From NCBI GenBank assembly GCA_018907035.1, contig JACCIC010000214.1:472001-536000 (forward strand): DNA of 64,000 nt, read 5' to 3'. The stretch comes from Sycobia sp. Sy_11. Its lineage: Eukaryota; Arthropoda; Insecta; Hymenoptera; Epichrysomallidae. A program made the position numbers and the translations under genes. The notes beneath the pieces are model-generated. The model saw only the letters and a program-made list of their open reading frames with translations. It was not told the origin of the DNA and ran no database searches. The stretch's first letter is position 1. Each line of letters starts with the position of its first letter. This document shows, one piece after another, positions 10,653 through 21,835 of the stretch.

Positions 10653-10768
10653 ATGCCAAGAAGCCCGGCTGGCGGCGGACGTCGCCTCCTCCTCCTCCTG
10701 CTCCTCCTCGTCATCCTCGGCTGCTTCAATTGGACGATGATCCATTAGGTCGGGACCTCGGGTCGCAA
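10653..10768 (+). CDS. Candidate 5' exon with signal-peptide-like frame
   Basis: An ATG at 10653 opens MPRSPAGGGRR followed by LLLLLLLLVILGCF, which looks like a basic n-region plus hydrophobic core of a secretory signal. That frame stops at 10746-10748 (TAG). A good donor-like CAA|GTAAGA follows at 10768/10769. The frame starting upstream at 10628 stays open through the donor but is only Pro/Arg-rich. Either this is a 5' exon with a small upstream ORF, or the Leu core is a by-product of the (CTC)n triplet tract at 10684-10710. Two (GA)n repeats and a CpG-rich block upstream would suit a promoter. Identity unknown. Confidence 0.2.
10684..10710 (+). repeat. (CTC)n trinucleotide tract
   Basis: About nine CTC units with one CTG, encoding the poly-Leu stretch of the overlapping candidate exon. 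Confidence 0.8.
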
Positions 10769-10841
10769 GTAAGAATTAACCTTCTTTACTCCCATACTCC
10801 CGCATGCCATACCGAATCTATACAGCCATCTGTCTTTATCG

Positions 10842-10848
<7 letters not shown>

Positions 10849-10873
<25 letters not shown>

Positions 10874-10874
10874 T
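10849..10874 (+). repeat. (CT)n microsatellite
   Basis: CT run of about 25 bp. Confidence 0.9.
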
Positions 10875-10879
10875 TCACT

Positions 10880-11228
10880 CTCTCCACTTGAATCACACAC
10901 TGATGAGGCGAATGATTATCTGACGCTTGTATAGCAAATACTGCGCAGTATCATGGGATACATAAGCTTCCTTTTTTCTTCTTCTCTCGTTCCCGCACGA
11001 GCGTTTCTGATGTTGATGAATAAACAGATGCCGACGAAGCCGTGACCGTGTAGAAATTTTCGAGGTAATCATTGTTGGATCCTGACGTAATATCCCGGTG
11101 TCGATTAAGATTCCAAGTGGGAATCCTCGTAGGATCCCTAATAAACGTGTCCTATTTTGTTTGAAAAAATTTCAAATTTCATATATTTACTTTTTCGAAA
11201 AATTTCATTCTAAAAATTTTAGACACCA

Positions 11229-11229
<1 letters not shown>
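10880..11229. other. Unassigned sequence
   Basis: Unique mid-GC sequence. No supported feature. Confidence 0.5.

Positions 11230-11275
<46 letters not shown>
11230..11275 (+). repeat. (TA)n microsatellite
   Basis: Perfect TA run of 46 bp. Confidence 0.95.
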
Positions 11276-11278
<3 letters not shown>

Positions 11279-12151
11279 TGCTAATAAATATCTGTAATAC
11301 TTAGCCACTCGCTCGCAGAGAGATTTCTCTCCAGATCCCAACCCGTCGTAAATCTCACGCGACCGAAGCGCAGCAATAATCTGGCAGATTTTCGTAACGT
11401 CTGCTGAGATTCCTGACAGATAATCTTACACGATTGAAAAGCGAGCAACGTTTTAGGATGTCAGTGCATACATCCTTTGCCAAAACAACGTATAACCTAA
11501 AAAGCCGACGCATTCTCTTAAGATAATATACAAGCTTACACATAGAGGATCATTTTTTGTTCATTTTTAAGAGTAAGCGATTTTAAAAAGTCATTTATTA
11601 ACCATAGAAATTCAGAAATATTTCATTGTTCCTTGATTCATTTACAGACGATTATTTTTTTCTTGACTTTCTCTGTGTTCATGATTCATACTTGTCAAGC
11701 AAATTCCATAACGTGTTAACATAAGCCTCGTGCGATAAATTGGTCGGCAAGCTTCTAATTTCAGATATATATTAATACAATCAGTCAATATAGTAGAAAG
11801 AAATCTTAAGCACGAACGAATGTTTGAGGTTAAAATTTTTTTTTTTTACGACACCTTTTACCTTCTATCCGCGCGCGTTGTGCACGACGAAAGCATTCTG
11901 TTAAAGGCGCGTTTCTTAACTATTAAAAACGAAAAAAAAAACACCAAATTTGCATTTACTGTTAAATAAGGGTGTAAAAGAAATTCTCAAATACATAATG
12001 GACATTCATTTGCAATAAAGAAATTCTTCCTTCAGTGCGCATTCAAAGAGAGAAATTCAATTTTTCCTCGTGAATAATAAACAGAGCCACTGTCCCTGTA
12101 CCGTGCATCGGTAAAAGGCAAAGCAAGCGAGAGCCTGACCGCAATAAAAAG
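11276..12151. other. Unassigned AT-leaning sequence
   Basis: Unique. Short open frames only (for example 62 codons on minus at 11355-11543), with no splice framing. Nothing supported. Confidence 0.5.
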
Positions 12152-12169
12152 AAAAAAAAAAAAAAAAAA
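12152..12169 (+). repeat. Poly(A) run
   Basis: 18 consecutive A residues. Confidence 0.85.
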
Positions 12170-12413
12170 GCACAGATTCGAGAGTCCCCGATGCGAGGAG
12201 CGCGCAGGAGAGCTGCTCTTCTCTATTAGTCGACGCATAATATTATTATTCCGCTGGTACACACGAGAGTTCGGAAGTAATTTAATTGTAAATTGTGCTT
12301 TGTGTACAATAATGCACAGGAGCCCGGAACGGATTTTCATTTATCATTGTTCGCCGGGCTCTCGCGCGAGACTGTTAAAATTATACGTGGAAAAGCGACT
12401 GCGCGCGTTCAAA

Positions 12414-12422
<9 letters not shown>

Positions 12423-12469
<47 letters not shown>
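12423..12469 (+). repeat. (TA)n microsatellite
   Basis: Perfect TA run of 47 bp. Confidence 0.95.
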
Positions 12470-12472
<3 letters not shown>

Positions 12473-13080
12473 TATATAGCTTCCGTCGATGCGCGCGCGC
12501 GCGGTCTCAGTTAATTTTGGAACGGAAAGCGAAAAGAAACGGAAGCAACGGACGAAGTCTAAAATCGACGGGACTGCCCGCGTGCGAACCTGGGAATACT
12601 CTTACGGGCGAGCCCAATAACCCGCCGACTTGACCAGACACGACAATTTCACGGCATTTCGGCCGCGATGTCTGCGCGATACGTCCCTATACGTCCGATG
12701 TCGACGGAACGGACCCCGCCGATCCCCGATCGCGGTAGCGGACGGTCGCGCAACGGGCGAATGTAATAACGGCGTGCGCTGTACAGTAGTCGGCAGCGTC
12801 TTTCAGGCGTGAAAAGCCGCGTGAGCGCAGCGCTGCCCGGCACTAAGGATCGCCAGACACGCGCACGCGCGCACACGCACCATAGATTCACTGAAATATG
12901 TCGCACGATCGCTTTATCGATCGTATGTGAGCAGCATACGCGTACGAAAGAGAGGCAGACAGATGGGGAGGGGGAGACCGTACAAAACTAGGCAGAGGAG
13001 TCGGAGAAAGTGAGGGAGGCGGTGGTTCGATAGGGAGAAGGATAGATAGATGGCTGGACTGCGGAAAAACATTTTTGTTT
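12470..13080. other. GC-rich block without a supported gene
   Basis: CpG-rich, with alternating CG (12490-12503) and GCGCAC (12858-12875) patches. Opposed open frames (12630-12812 plus, 12649-12906 minus) overlap and carry no motif. Confidence 0.5.
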
Positions 13081-13765
13081 AGCTTGGAAACGCTATGATT
13101 TAACTATAATGATGTTAATTGCACGATCGTGCGCGTGTATACGACAATAAAGCAATAACAAGCTGATAACTTTCGTAATATGACAAATACGTAAAATAAT
13201 ATTGATATAATGTAGTAATGGCATACTGTAATATGTTTGTTTTCCTAACTTCCCCATCCTCATTTGGGAATCGGCGAATCCCCCCGTCCGTACCTATAGC
13301 TTCTATTGGTGCTTTGCACTTATACAAGAGAAAGGCAAAAAAACCGTTTACGTCGCATCCCACGTTTTCTTCCATTGCCAGAGTTTTTAATAAATCGCCT
13401 TCAAGACAGCAAAATAAAAATTATGCCAATTTACTAGTAATAAATTAATTCGTGTCCCCGTGTCTTCCCAGACTGGAATATCACAAAATACATACAAATA
13501 AAACCAAGTGTAATCATTTATAACGAAGAAAATTGACAAAAGAATGATTGAAGAGCAATGCATTTATGGGTTTTGTAAACAAAGCCACGAAAAATTTTGT
13601 CATTTCCTTCAATAATTAACTACATTTCTTCTGATGAAATCAGTGAAATGAGAAAAAAAAAGTAACCTAATTTTGGAAAATACGGTTACATTAAGGCGGT
13701 TAAAATAGCGTCGCCCGTGAAAGGCGAAAGAAAGACTATCATTAATTTACGTAAAGGAATATATT
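13081..13765. other. Unassigned sequence with opposed small ORFs
   Basis: A 76-codon plus frame (13218-13448) and an 86-codon minus frame (13115-13375) overlap. The minus frame contains the soluble-looking segment GTDGGIRRFPNEDGEVRKT but no recognisable family. Neither has clear splice signals. Confidence 0.3.
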
Positions 13766-13781
13766 AAAAAAAAAAAAAAAA
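13766..13781 (+). repeat. Poly(A) run
   Basis: 16 A residues followed by three CAA units. Confidence 0.8.
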
Positions 13782-14020
13782 CAACAACAACTACCAAGTT
13801 ATGACTGTAGCGCGAAGGAAATTATACCGCGCGATATATAGATCATGGCAACTCGGCTCGCATTCGCCTCGCCGCGTTATTACGAATTACCGGGCTTACT
13901 CGCGATCCTGTCAGTTCGCGTAATCCTTTCTTATTTACGGTGTGTGCTCCGGTACAGTCGCCCCGTTAAATTTAGAATGCTAAACCTGCCTTTTTGCCGC
14001 GTAAACATTACACGGGGACA

Positions 14021-14066
14021 GAGAGGGAGAGAGAGAGAGAGAGAGAAGGAGAGAGAAGGAGAGAGA
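14021..14066 (+). repeat. (GA)n microsatellite, imperfect
   Basis: GA repeat with several GG and AA interruptions over about 46 bp. Confidence 0.85.
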
Positions 14067-14447
14067 AATGGAGATTTATATACGTTGGTAAATTAGTTAT
14101 AGGTGTTGGAAAAGTTGTTAAAATAAAAGGGTGTTTTAATAGGTTGAAATTTAGGGCGAAATGTATATATACATAAAGGATTTCGGGCGTAAATGAATCC
14201 GTTGGAGGGGGGGGGGATCGTAACCGATCCTCGAGCTCCCGCGCGCGCGCTTTCTCTTCCTCCATACACTTTATTTACCCAGCAAATGGCGCTCGCACTC
14301 GAAAGAGAAAAAGCGAGCGGGAAGAAAAGAAAAGGCATCAAAAGAGCACTGATTAATGCGAGCGAGCCGACTTGCGAAGAGAGCGATAATTCGCGTTCAG
14401 AGATATTACTAAATCAATATTCCCGGAGCGTAGACAGAGGGAGGGAG

Positions 14448-14450
<3 letters not shown>

Positions 14451-14495
<45 letters not shown>
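14451..14495 (+). repeat. (GA)n microsatellite
   Basis: Perfect GA run of 45 bp. Confidence 0.95.
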
Positions 14496-14498
<3 letters not shown>

Positions 14499-14862
14499 AG
14501 TTGTGAAACAGAGGGACGACTAATGACCCGCTGCTGATGCTTCTCTATAACTCTTTCTCTCTATCCCTCTCTTGTGCTGCGCTCGGCGAAGGCAAAATAT
14601 ACATGTACATGTACATCTACATATATATATATATTTACAGGAACGTGAGCAGTGACAAGCCATTAAAAGTGTACGGCGATCAGAAAGACACCTTCTCATT
14701 GTTCGCCTTAGTTCACTGGGCGCACAATACGCGTTAAAAGGGGCATTTCTCTCCCTCTCTTTCTCCCTCTCTCACCGTTTCTCGCTTCCCCTGTCGTAAG
14801 TATCTATATAGCGAATTCGACAAGCAGAGTCCGCGCCACTCAGTCGATCTAACCCTATACCT

Positions 14863-14866
<4 letters not shown>

Positions 14867-14894
<28 letters not shown>
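14867..14894 (+). repeat. (CT)n microsatellite
   Basis: CT run of 28 bp within a pyrimidine-rich region (14735-14955). Confidence 0.9.
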
Positions 14895-14930
14895 AGTTCT
14901 CGCTCTCCTTCTCTCTCTTTCCTTCTTTAC

Positions 14931-14955
14931 TTCCTTCCTTCCTTCCTTCCTTCCC
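14931..14955 (+). repeat. (TTCC)n tetranucleotide repeat
   Basis: About six TTCC units at the end of the pyrimidine-rich region. Confidence 0.85.
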
Positions 14956-15266
14956 CGGTAATGGACACACCGCGGAGTAGAGAGAAGTATTCACAACACG
15001 ACGCGGCGCCCTCGCGGGCACAATTGTTTCTCACGGCTGAAGAAGTAGAAGAAGGAGAAGCGCCTCCCTATTTTACCCTTTCACTCTCTCTCTCTTTCTC
15101 TCTCTATCGGCCGCAGTCTCCCCGTTTCCCAGGCGCGGGTTTTTCATTAGCGATGGGCCCAGACATTTTCTTACCATACGAACGAGAGAATGTGCCTAGG
15201 ATTCAGTGCGGCCCTTCGTTATATCGTGGCAGCATCTATCGGTCTCTCTCACCCTCTATGTCTCTT

Positions 15267-15296
15267 CCCCCCCCCCTCTCTCTCTCTCTCTCTCTC
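15267..15296 (+). repeat. C-run followed by (CT)n
   Basis: Ten C residues running directly into a 20-bp CT repeat. Confidence 0.85.
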
Positions 15297-15849
15297 AATC
15301 AAAAAGATACGGAAATTATGAGACCCAGAAATTTTTATTTTATGCAGACTAGTAAGGATACATGTATAAGTATAAAACATAGTACAGAGAATAATGATAA
15401 TCAATGATTTTCTTACGATAATACGAAGATTATTTTTAACAGTCCAACTAGTACTCACGTTTGCATTCAGATTACTAATGAAAAATTAGTGGTAAAAATG
15501 CAATTCCGAAAAATGTTGGTAGATCATTTATTAACGCCGAAAAAAGAATAGGCGAGCAAGAAAACTTCCCCGAGGAACATCAAAATAAATTGAAATCTAT
15601 CAATCGAGATTGATTTTCATTCTTACGGATCGCCGCCTGCTTTGGATCTGAAATCTATGAACGCATCAGTACTGCGAAGCTTTCATAGCAGTTAATGGCG
15701 TGCATCTGAGATAAGTGTTGTAAAACAGTGCCAACGGTTTTCGAGCGGTTGAAAAAAAGTAATAGAATACTGATGATACGATTATCAATAGCCATTCGAA
15801 GATCATCGACAATGCCAATTTTTAAAATTTTTGCGTACACTGAGTCCAT
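15297..15849. other. Unassigned AT-leaning sequence
   Basis: Unique. The minus-strand side (15655-15849) may be the tail of the adjoining retroelement relic, but no motif can be read. Confidence 0.4.
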
Positions 15850-16900
15850 ACCAAAAAGTATTAGGCACTCTTAATATCTGACATAAATTTAAGTTCAGAT
15901 TCTTTTTCCAAATACTGGGGAATTCTAAGTTCATTATACACACGCTTATATGACGCCCTCGATCTAATATAGAGCACAGCAAGACAAATCCGGGTGTCCG
16001 AGATTCCATCAGTAACTATGTAGCATGCGTATCGAAATGATCTACAAGTTCGGAAATACATTCTATCTGTAACAGGTTGAAGAGAAAAGGACGACACGTT
16101 GTATGAAAGATCTGTTGCTAAGAGTGGTTTGTTTAGGGGGGGGGGGTAGCATCAAGATTAACTGTCGTTTGCCCTGCCAAATAACGACAAAGTTAGATGC
16201 ATTATAACTGTTTAATTCGGAGACTGTGAAGTGTATAAATGGCCATGGTACATTGACTCTTCTCATGAACAAATTTCGCAACTCCGACAACATTTAGGTG
16301 CTCCAACTGCACGAAGTCTTAATTGATAATATCCATTTTCACAATATAATAAAAAAGATCAGGATTTTTGCGATGAGACTCCCTGTATGCTCGGTTTCGA
16401 TCTCTTCATAGCTCCAAAGACCCTGGGTAACCCATCGACGATGCTTGGATGCGATTGTTTCACATCGAAGAGATCCAATAATATTAAGAGTATTCAAGGG
16501 TATCGAAAATTGTACTTATGTGTCTTTTACTGACTATGATAAATGAATTAGTATTGATGATGGACAGCTCGAGTCGAGAACAATTCATGCCCATCGAAAT
16601 TGGAATGCGATTTTATAAGATTGGAATAAGATTATGTTTGAGTTTTTGTAAAATTTGATAACTTTCATATGGTCGCGCCAAATGAAAAGATTAATCCGTG
16701 TATGTGGAACGCTGCACGTGTCAATAGCATTGCATAAAGCGCTAATTTATCGATGCAGTATCTGAGACCGGTGTTATGAGAATGATATCAGTTGCTAAAT
16801 CAATACTGAAATATCCAGCGATTGTGGGATGAATTGCGGAGTAAGTTCAGCAAACTTAATCAAGTTAAAGTATCTTCTATGGCTCCGAGCAGTAGAACAC
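15850..16900 (-). mobile_element. Decayed BEL/Pao-like LTR retrotransposon pol fragment
   Basis: Read on the minus strand, broken frames show in order: a possible RT piece with IWRD at about 16640 (compare the FLWR/IWR block before the Pao fingers); SLIAKIL at about 16340, where the family has an AKIFDPLG-type block; GISDT...AVLYIRSR at about 15960-16010, resembling the RNase H start GFSDAS...AVVYLRS; and LRIPQYLE shortly after, resembling the IPRLEL block. The order and the spacing of about 110 codons between the last blocks fit Pao pol. Frames are interrupted by many stops and shifts and no LTRs are visible, so this is a dead fragment. Residue matches are partial; the alternative is an unrelated pseudogene. 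Confidence 0.4.
16136..16146 (+). repeat. G homopolymer run
   Basis: 11 G residues inside the retroelement relic. On the minus strand they encode a short proline run absent from the family, so this is a later expansion. Confidence 0.8.
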
Positions 16901-17079
16901 TTTGACGATGTCGGTACAATATAAATAATTTAAATTTTTTCAATAAATACTTTTTAATGTGAAATCGACTGATTAGAATTCACATAGACTACATTTTTTT
17001 TAATTTATTCATATGAAGTCTGTGAATAGCCTTGACTGTTGAACGTACCGATACATTTAATAAGTATATTTAGACTTAC

Positions 17080-17122
17080 GTGACAAGCATGCAGAAAGAC
17101 GATTAAGTTTACCACTCACCTG
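17080..17122 (-). promoter_or_regulatory. Candidate recursive splice site / 40-nt microexon
   Basis: On the minus strand a CTAAT branch-point-like sequence (17152-17148) is followed by a T-rich tract and the junction ACAG|GTGAGT, cut between 17120 and 17119. The acceptor is thus joined directly to a perfect donor, the architecture of recursive (ratchet) splice sites in long insect introns. A second strong donor (CAC|GTAAGT) lies 40 nt further on, at 17079-17074. The site can therefore be read as a zero-length exon, an RS-exon or a 40-nt microexon with an open frame (VSGKLNRLSACLS). No flanking exon has been identified. Confidence refers to the site being functional. Confidence 0.4.
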
Positions 17123-17152
17123 TAACATAAAAACACAAAAGATTTCAATTAG

Positions 17153-18469
17153 TTTTTCAACAATTCGGTTATTTAAATTATTTTTTTAAATCAAAATCTG
17201 ATTCGTTTAATTAGAATGCTTGTAATAATATTAAAAATGTCAAAATCAACGATCATTGGAAAAATTCTAACGAGATTTATATGTTTTAATCAATTACATA
17301 TGATTTATATCTGTTTAATAATACATAGTCGGTTTTATTAATTATCATGAGATGAACTGTAAAGTTTACGTATTTCTAAATGTGTAATATATTCAATTAC
17401 ATGAAATTTTTCTATCCTATTAGGGCATGATACTTCTGCATTCTCGTTCATATAACAAAGCTTGGTTTTAGTATTCATTAGATTCAAACTTGAATATAAT
17501 TTTACTTTTAATATGAGTTGAAAGCGAAATATATAGTTTCGGTAATTTCTATGTAATTTCAAATTCACAGAGTAGTTGGGCAGAAAGCATAGTTTGAGAC
17601 GTTAATGAAGTAATAAAAGTTGTTTGAAATGAAGAAACATTCGAGTAACATCAATAATATTAGAACAGATAGTTCAGTTGCCTGTTACAATCTACTACAC
17701 TGACTTTTAGTAAATTTGAAAGCAAAGCATTGAATAAATTAAATTACTTGTATCTGCCTTTCAAACATTCCCCTCGAGGCTGACAATCGAGTTTCTTCAA
17801 TATGACTATCGCTGGAAACTTGCAATTAATCTAACATAATTTACGACCTTAACGTAAATGATATAAATTATATAAATTATATAAATTATATTAATTTATA
17901 AAGCCGCGTACTTCAATATTATTTGTGTTTGCAGCAACAAGGTTTTATACGTACCTTATATACCATTTATGCGGTATATCGGTATGCTTGCCTATTATAT
18001 ATACATAAAAACTTTTTAAAAATTGCAGCTTTCATGCATCTTTCAATCCTCGTTCTAATGACAACGGTCGTCGAATAAGCCAGAGCCAAAATTTGGTATT
18101 CGTTGAAAAAATAAGCATCGTGCCGTATACACCTCGTATGTTCCTTTCTACGTTATCACCCCTCCCATCCAGAAAAGGCTCGCGCACCCACCTCACGCCC
18201 GCTCGGATGTTTGCAATGGATCTCGTCGACCGTTCTACACTTGTATCAGGGTAGGCGGCGTTGCGCAACGAAAATAGCGTCGACGAGAGGGGCCCTTGCT
18301 CCCGAGAATTCGAGCAAAATTTGAATGTCCAACGAGTATGTGACATGGATGCGTTCTCCGCACGTGCGCCGCGGACAAAGTTCTATTAATCACGGGTTCC
18401 TCTTGGGGGAACTGCCCCGGCGATATTCGTCCGTCACGGATGTAATAGGATGAGTGTCAAAGAGAGATT

Positions 18470-18471
<2 letters not shown>
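17153..18471. other. AT-rich then mid-GC gene-free stretch
   Basis: AT-rich until about 18030, with a 9-bp tandem repeat at 17861-17890. GC rises from 18100 to 18440, where opposed open frames (for example 18032-18346 minus, 104 codons) have no motif. Nothing else is supported. Confidence 0.5.
17861..17890 (+). repeat. ATATAAATT tandem repeat (3 copies)
   Basis: Three adjacent copies of a 9-bp AT-only unit. Confidence 0.8.

Positions 18472-18507
<36 letters not shown>
18472..18507 (+). repeat. (GA)n microsatellite
   Basis: GA run of about 35 bp. Confidence 0.95.
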
Positions 18508-18513
<6 letters not shown>

Positions 18514-20222
18514 GGGAAGCGTCGTAGCTGCGGTGATCTGGGATATCATACAGCCCCGAGAGGCTGCGTGCATTTAATACGCTTTGAAATTCTACATTTG
18601 TCTAATTTGACGTCGAAAGTTTTATTGGGCATGTCCGTCTCTTTTCTCCCGGTGTTGTTGACTTTCTCGGTTCCACCCTACTTGTCTGTTAAGGATATAT
18701 AAATGGCATTGGCCTTGGCGATCGGTAAATTACATAACGTAACGACCTTGCGTGCTACTTGGCTCTCGATTCGGTGCCCCTATAGTCCATTGATACGTGG
18801 AAAAATATTTGGCACACAGATATTTTTAAATCTGGAGGTGATGATATAAACTCTTCCTTTTTATGTATAATAGTTGTACCGTTTTAATTCCACCGCTGTT
18901 CAATTTTGACGTTTGTACTGCGTTGTCTCTTAAATTCGACAATTGTCTATGACAATGGAGCAGATGCGAAGTGTCTTGGTTAAACTATTATGTCAGTTGT
19001 GAATTAATTCTAATCATTCTTATATATGTCAGAACCGGAGTACTGCTATCTGTTTTAAGGTATTTTTTTAGTATAGTGCCACGTACAAAAAATCAAGTTG
19101 CTGAACTCCTAGATCAAAAATCTGCAGGTGGCTCATATGCCAAAATTAATATGGTGTTGTTTATAATTCGCAGAAAACCAAGAAGAATTATTCAGATTTG
19201 TTACACACAATAGAAAAGGCCAGTAAGGCTTCTTCTATTCATGTTTTTGTTTGTCTTCCATCAGAGTACTAAGGCTCTGAAGCCGCATGCAAATGGAACA
19301 ACTTTTTAGCTGCAGCAGAGATTGATAGTTTTGACGTTAAAATTTTTTAACTAAGGTGACGAGCAATCAAGAGCCGGTGAATATTCTTTAGTTGTACGTA
19401 CGGCCTCTAGCATGGTGAGACGCATGATGTGTAATATCGCATGGACTTCCGCTTTTCCGCGTGGTTGCACGAAACGTTCGCTTCGTATGAAGGTATACAG
19501 ATAAAGGAATGAGATGAAGAAATGCAGTGATAAAAAGCATCGTTTGCTCGCTAAACATAAGAAGTGGGATACGATAACGGCGCAAAGTAGATGGATCGCT
19601 CCGTCTGAAAGTGGCCGGAGTCTTGCCATGTCGCGACTTTCTGAACGAATTGCAGGATGATTTGGTAATTCATCGTGTGTCAGATTTGTATATAATTTCA
19701 ACATTATTTTTGCCGGTGTATTGCTTTATCAGATTTGTTACTGTGGTCCTGTATGGTAAGCAAAATAACGATGCAGTGATTGACGTCTATATTAAGTTTT
19801 TTTCATCCTCGTTGTGCATTCATCCGTGGATCACCGCATGATGGAACTGGCGGGACGTCCGTTGCCATTTTTGTCGTATCAAAAATAGCACAGAAAATCA
19901 ATTTCTCATATGTACTAACATTGAGAATATATAGTATAATTAAATTTTCTTATTCAACTATTTCATTTTGTGAATTAACTTAATTAACTTAATGAAAATC
20001 CTGCCATTTAATAATAATGCGAATACCGCGTGTCATCACATATAAATGTAAGAATAGATTAAATATCTTACTAATTGCGCATGTAATAAAAACGTATGAA
20101 TTTAGCATTCGATTCAATTCTATTCATGCAACTGTCATTGACTCTCCATTTGTCTTTCATCGATACATCATTGTACACTCCTATAGGGCGGACACACTCG
20201 TGACGTGCAGGTACTTCTTGTA
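18508..20222. other. Gene-free stretch with scattered splice-like signals
   Basis: Plus-strand open frames at 18971-19213 (80 codons, containing KNQVAELLDQKSAGGSYAK) and 19611-19841 show no recognised domain. A very good acceptor-like tract ends at about 19264 (TTTGTTTGTCTTCCATCAG) and precedes a 14-codon frame to a stop. A 23-nt segment before ATG|GTAAGC at about 19757 also has both signals. These do not assemble into a gene I can defend. Confidence 0.3.
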
Positions 20223-20264
20223 TGTGTGTGTGTGTGTCTGTGCGCGTGCGCGCACACACACACA
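20223..20264 (+). repeat. Compound (TG)n(CG)n(CA)n, self-complementary
   Basis: A TG arm, a CG-rich centre and a CA arm form a near-palindromic alternating purine-pyrimidine sequence. It could form a hairpin, cruciform or Z-DNA. Confidence 0.85.
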
Positions 20265-20537
20265 AACTTATATATACATATAGACTGAGAACAATTAAAC
20301 GACAAACCACAAGCCTTATAGGCTTGACGTATTCCTGCGTATCAGGCAAAAAGTCCGGAGAAGAGAAAGAGACTCTCTCCGCGCGACTCTCGACCGGTAA
20401 TATTACGATCGGTTTCCCAAGCCAGGCACGCATCACGCGTACCGCTCGTATAACGAATTGGCTTTATATGCGTACACACCACGACAGCATAATTTATCTC
20501 TTGGAACGGAGAACCAAGAGAGAAAGAGAGAGAAAAG

Positions 20538-20564
20538 GAGAGAGAGAGAGAGAGAGAGAGAGAG
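20538..20564 (+). repeat. (GA)n microsatellite
   Basis: GA run of about 27 bp, 29 bp upstream of a (TA)n run. Confidence 0.9.
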
Positions 20565-20590
20565 GACACGTTCGCCAGGCGAATCAACTC

Positions 20591-20592
<2 letters not shown>

Positions 20593-20633
<41 letters not shown>
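20593..20633 (+). repeat. (TA)n microsatellite
   Basis: Perfect TA run of 41 bp. Confidence 0.95.
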
Positions 20634-20634
<1 letters not shown>

Positions 20635-20895
20635 TGGGCCTACTGGGTCCCACTGAGAGTAAAACGAGGGCTCGGCGATCTTTTTGTATATAAGTCGCGT
20701 GTGTGAGCGCGTGCGCGAAGTGCGTGTGACATCAACGAGATCAAGGGAATGAGATAGATAGAGAGAGCGAGAGGGGGGGAGGGTGAGATGGAAAGGGACG
20801 AAAAGAGAGAGACGGAGAAGGAGAACACGACAGCCAAGCGCAATAGGAACAACAACCGCCAAAAATCGGTTACTTATCAGTCGGATTAGCTGCTC

Positions 20896-20898
<3 letters not shown>

Positions 20899-20948
<50 letters not shown>
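20899..20948 (+). repeat. (TA)n microsatellite
   Basis: Perfect TA run of about 50 bp. Confidence 0.95.
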
Positions 20949-20950
<2 letters not shown>

Positions 20951-21043
20951 GCGCCCGCGAATCTCCTCGATTTTTCGCGCTTCGAAGCCCGGGACGCTCT
21001 GCGACCGCTGTAATATGCTGCGCCTGAATTATCGCCTTTCATC

Positions 21044-21056
21044 ATATATATATAAC

Positions 21057-21123
<67 letters not shown>
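21044..21123 (+). repeat. (TA)n microsatellite, longest in window
   Basis: About 80 bp of TA, with one small break near 21055-21060 and 63 uninterrupted bp after it. Confidence 0.95.
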
Positions 21124-21126
<3 letters not shown>

Positions 21127-21301
21127 TACACCGTATGGCTTCAACAGGAAAAATTGTATTTTAGAGTTTGGGCGGTACAAAAAGATATCCAAGTGTCTCG
21201 AGACTATTTCTACGGGGAGTTTAATGATCAAATGATAGAATGCGAAACATAATACACCATGTAGAAGTCATTATAAAACACCTGCAAATCGTTTCTTGTC
21301 G

Positions 21302-21304
<3 letters not shown>

Positions 21305-21353
<49 letters not shown>
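21305..21353 (+). repeat. (GA)n microsatellite
   Basis: Perfect GA run of 49 bp. Confidence 0.95.
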
Positions 21354-21357
<4 letters not shown>

Positions 21358-21740
21358 CCCACATAGAAAACAATAAAATATACAAAAGATATACAAGCTA
21401 TGGGTAGTGTCCAGATTCGCCTGAAGAACAAAAAGGATCATAGTGGCACAAAACACACCTTCTTTAGGATACTGATTTCAAAGTTGGATATAACCAGTTA
21501 AATGAGACGGCCCGGTATTATTAGTTTAAACTGATCGTTTTGAGTTGATATGCAATATAATTCAGAACGCCAACTTCTGGCCGCTGGTGGAACTGACTGT
21601 TATGAACGCTAATGGCGAACGCGCACGACAATTGGAGTCAGCGACGAACTCCTACTTTATGATCTCCACGAAATTATAACACGCCGCATATAATGTATGC
21701 GCCTAAAATTTATGGATTGAAGTAAGATAATTTTTAATCA
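21354..21740. other. Unassigned sequence
   Basis: Unique mid-GC sequence directly upstream of the retroelement-like tail. No RT motif could be read in it on either strand. Confidence 0.4.
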
Positions 21741-21835
21741 GAAAACATAGCCTATGTTCTTTCGCAGATAATATAAAATTTATATTTCAAATTTCAGAGC
21801 GATTGGTTCAGTACTTTTTTTGTTTAACCATTACA
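21741..21835 (+). mobile_element. Relic resembling an RTE-type non-LTR retrotransposon 3' tail
   Basis: The block TAGCCTATGTTCT, then GATAAT, then CAAATTTCAGA and GATTGGTTCAGTA, is in the order and spacing of the 3' untranslated tail I know from RTE-like LINEs and derived SINEs in many invertebrates (AGCCTATGTT ... CAAATTTCA ... GGTTCAGTAG). The body of the element is not visible upstream, consistent with strong 5' truncation. The match is from memory of the family pattern, not an alignment. Confidence 0.4.

Noticed and set aside
13115..13448. Opposed small ORFs with soluble-looking minus-strand protein
   Set aside because: No splice signals, start context or family; kept only as unassigned sequence.
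19080..19790. Cluster of acceptor- and donor-like sites suggesting a multi-exon gene
   Set aside because: The implied intron of about 50 nt is too short, phases do not chain, and no domain is recognisable.
20584..21231. 215-codon minus frame
   Set aside because: Made largely of IYIYIY from (TA)n and SLSLSL-type repeat read-through; not a gene.
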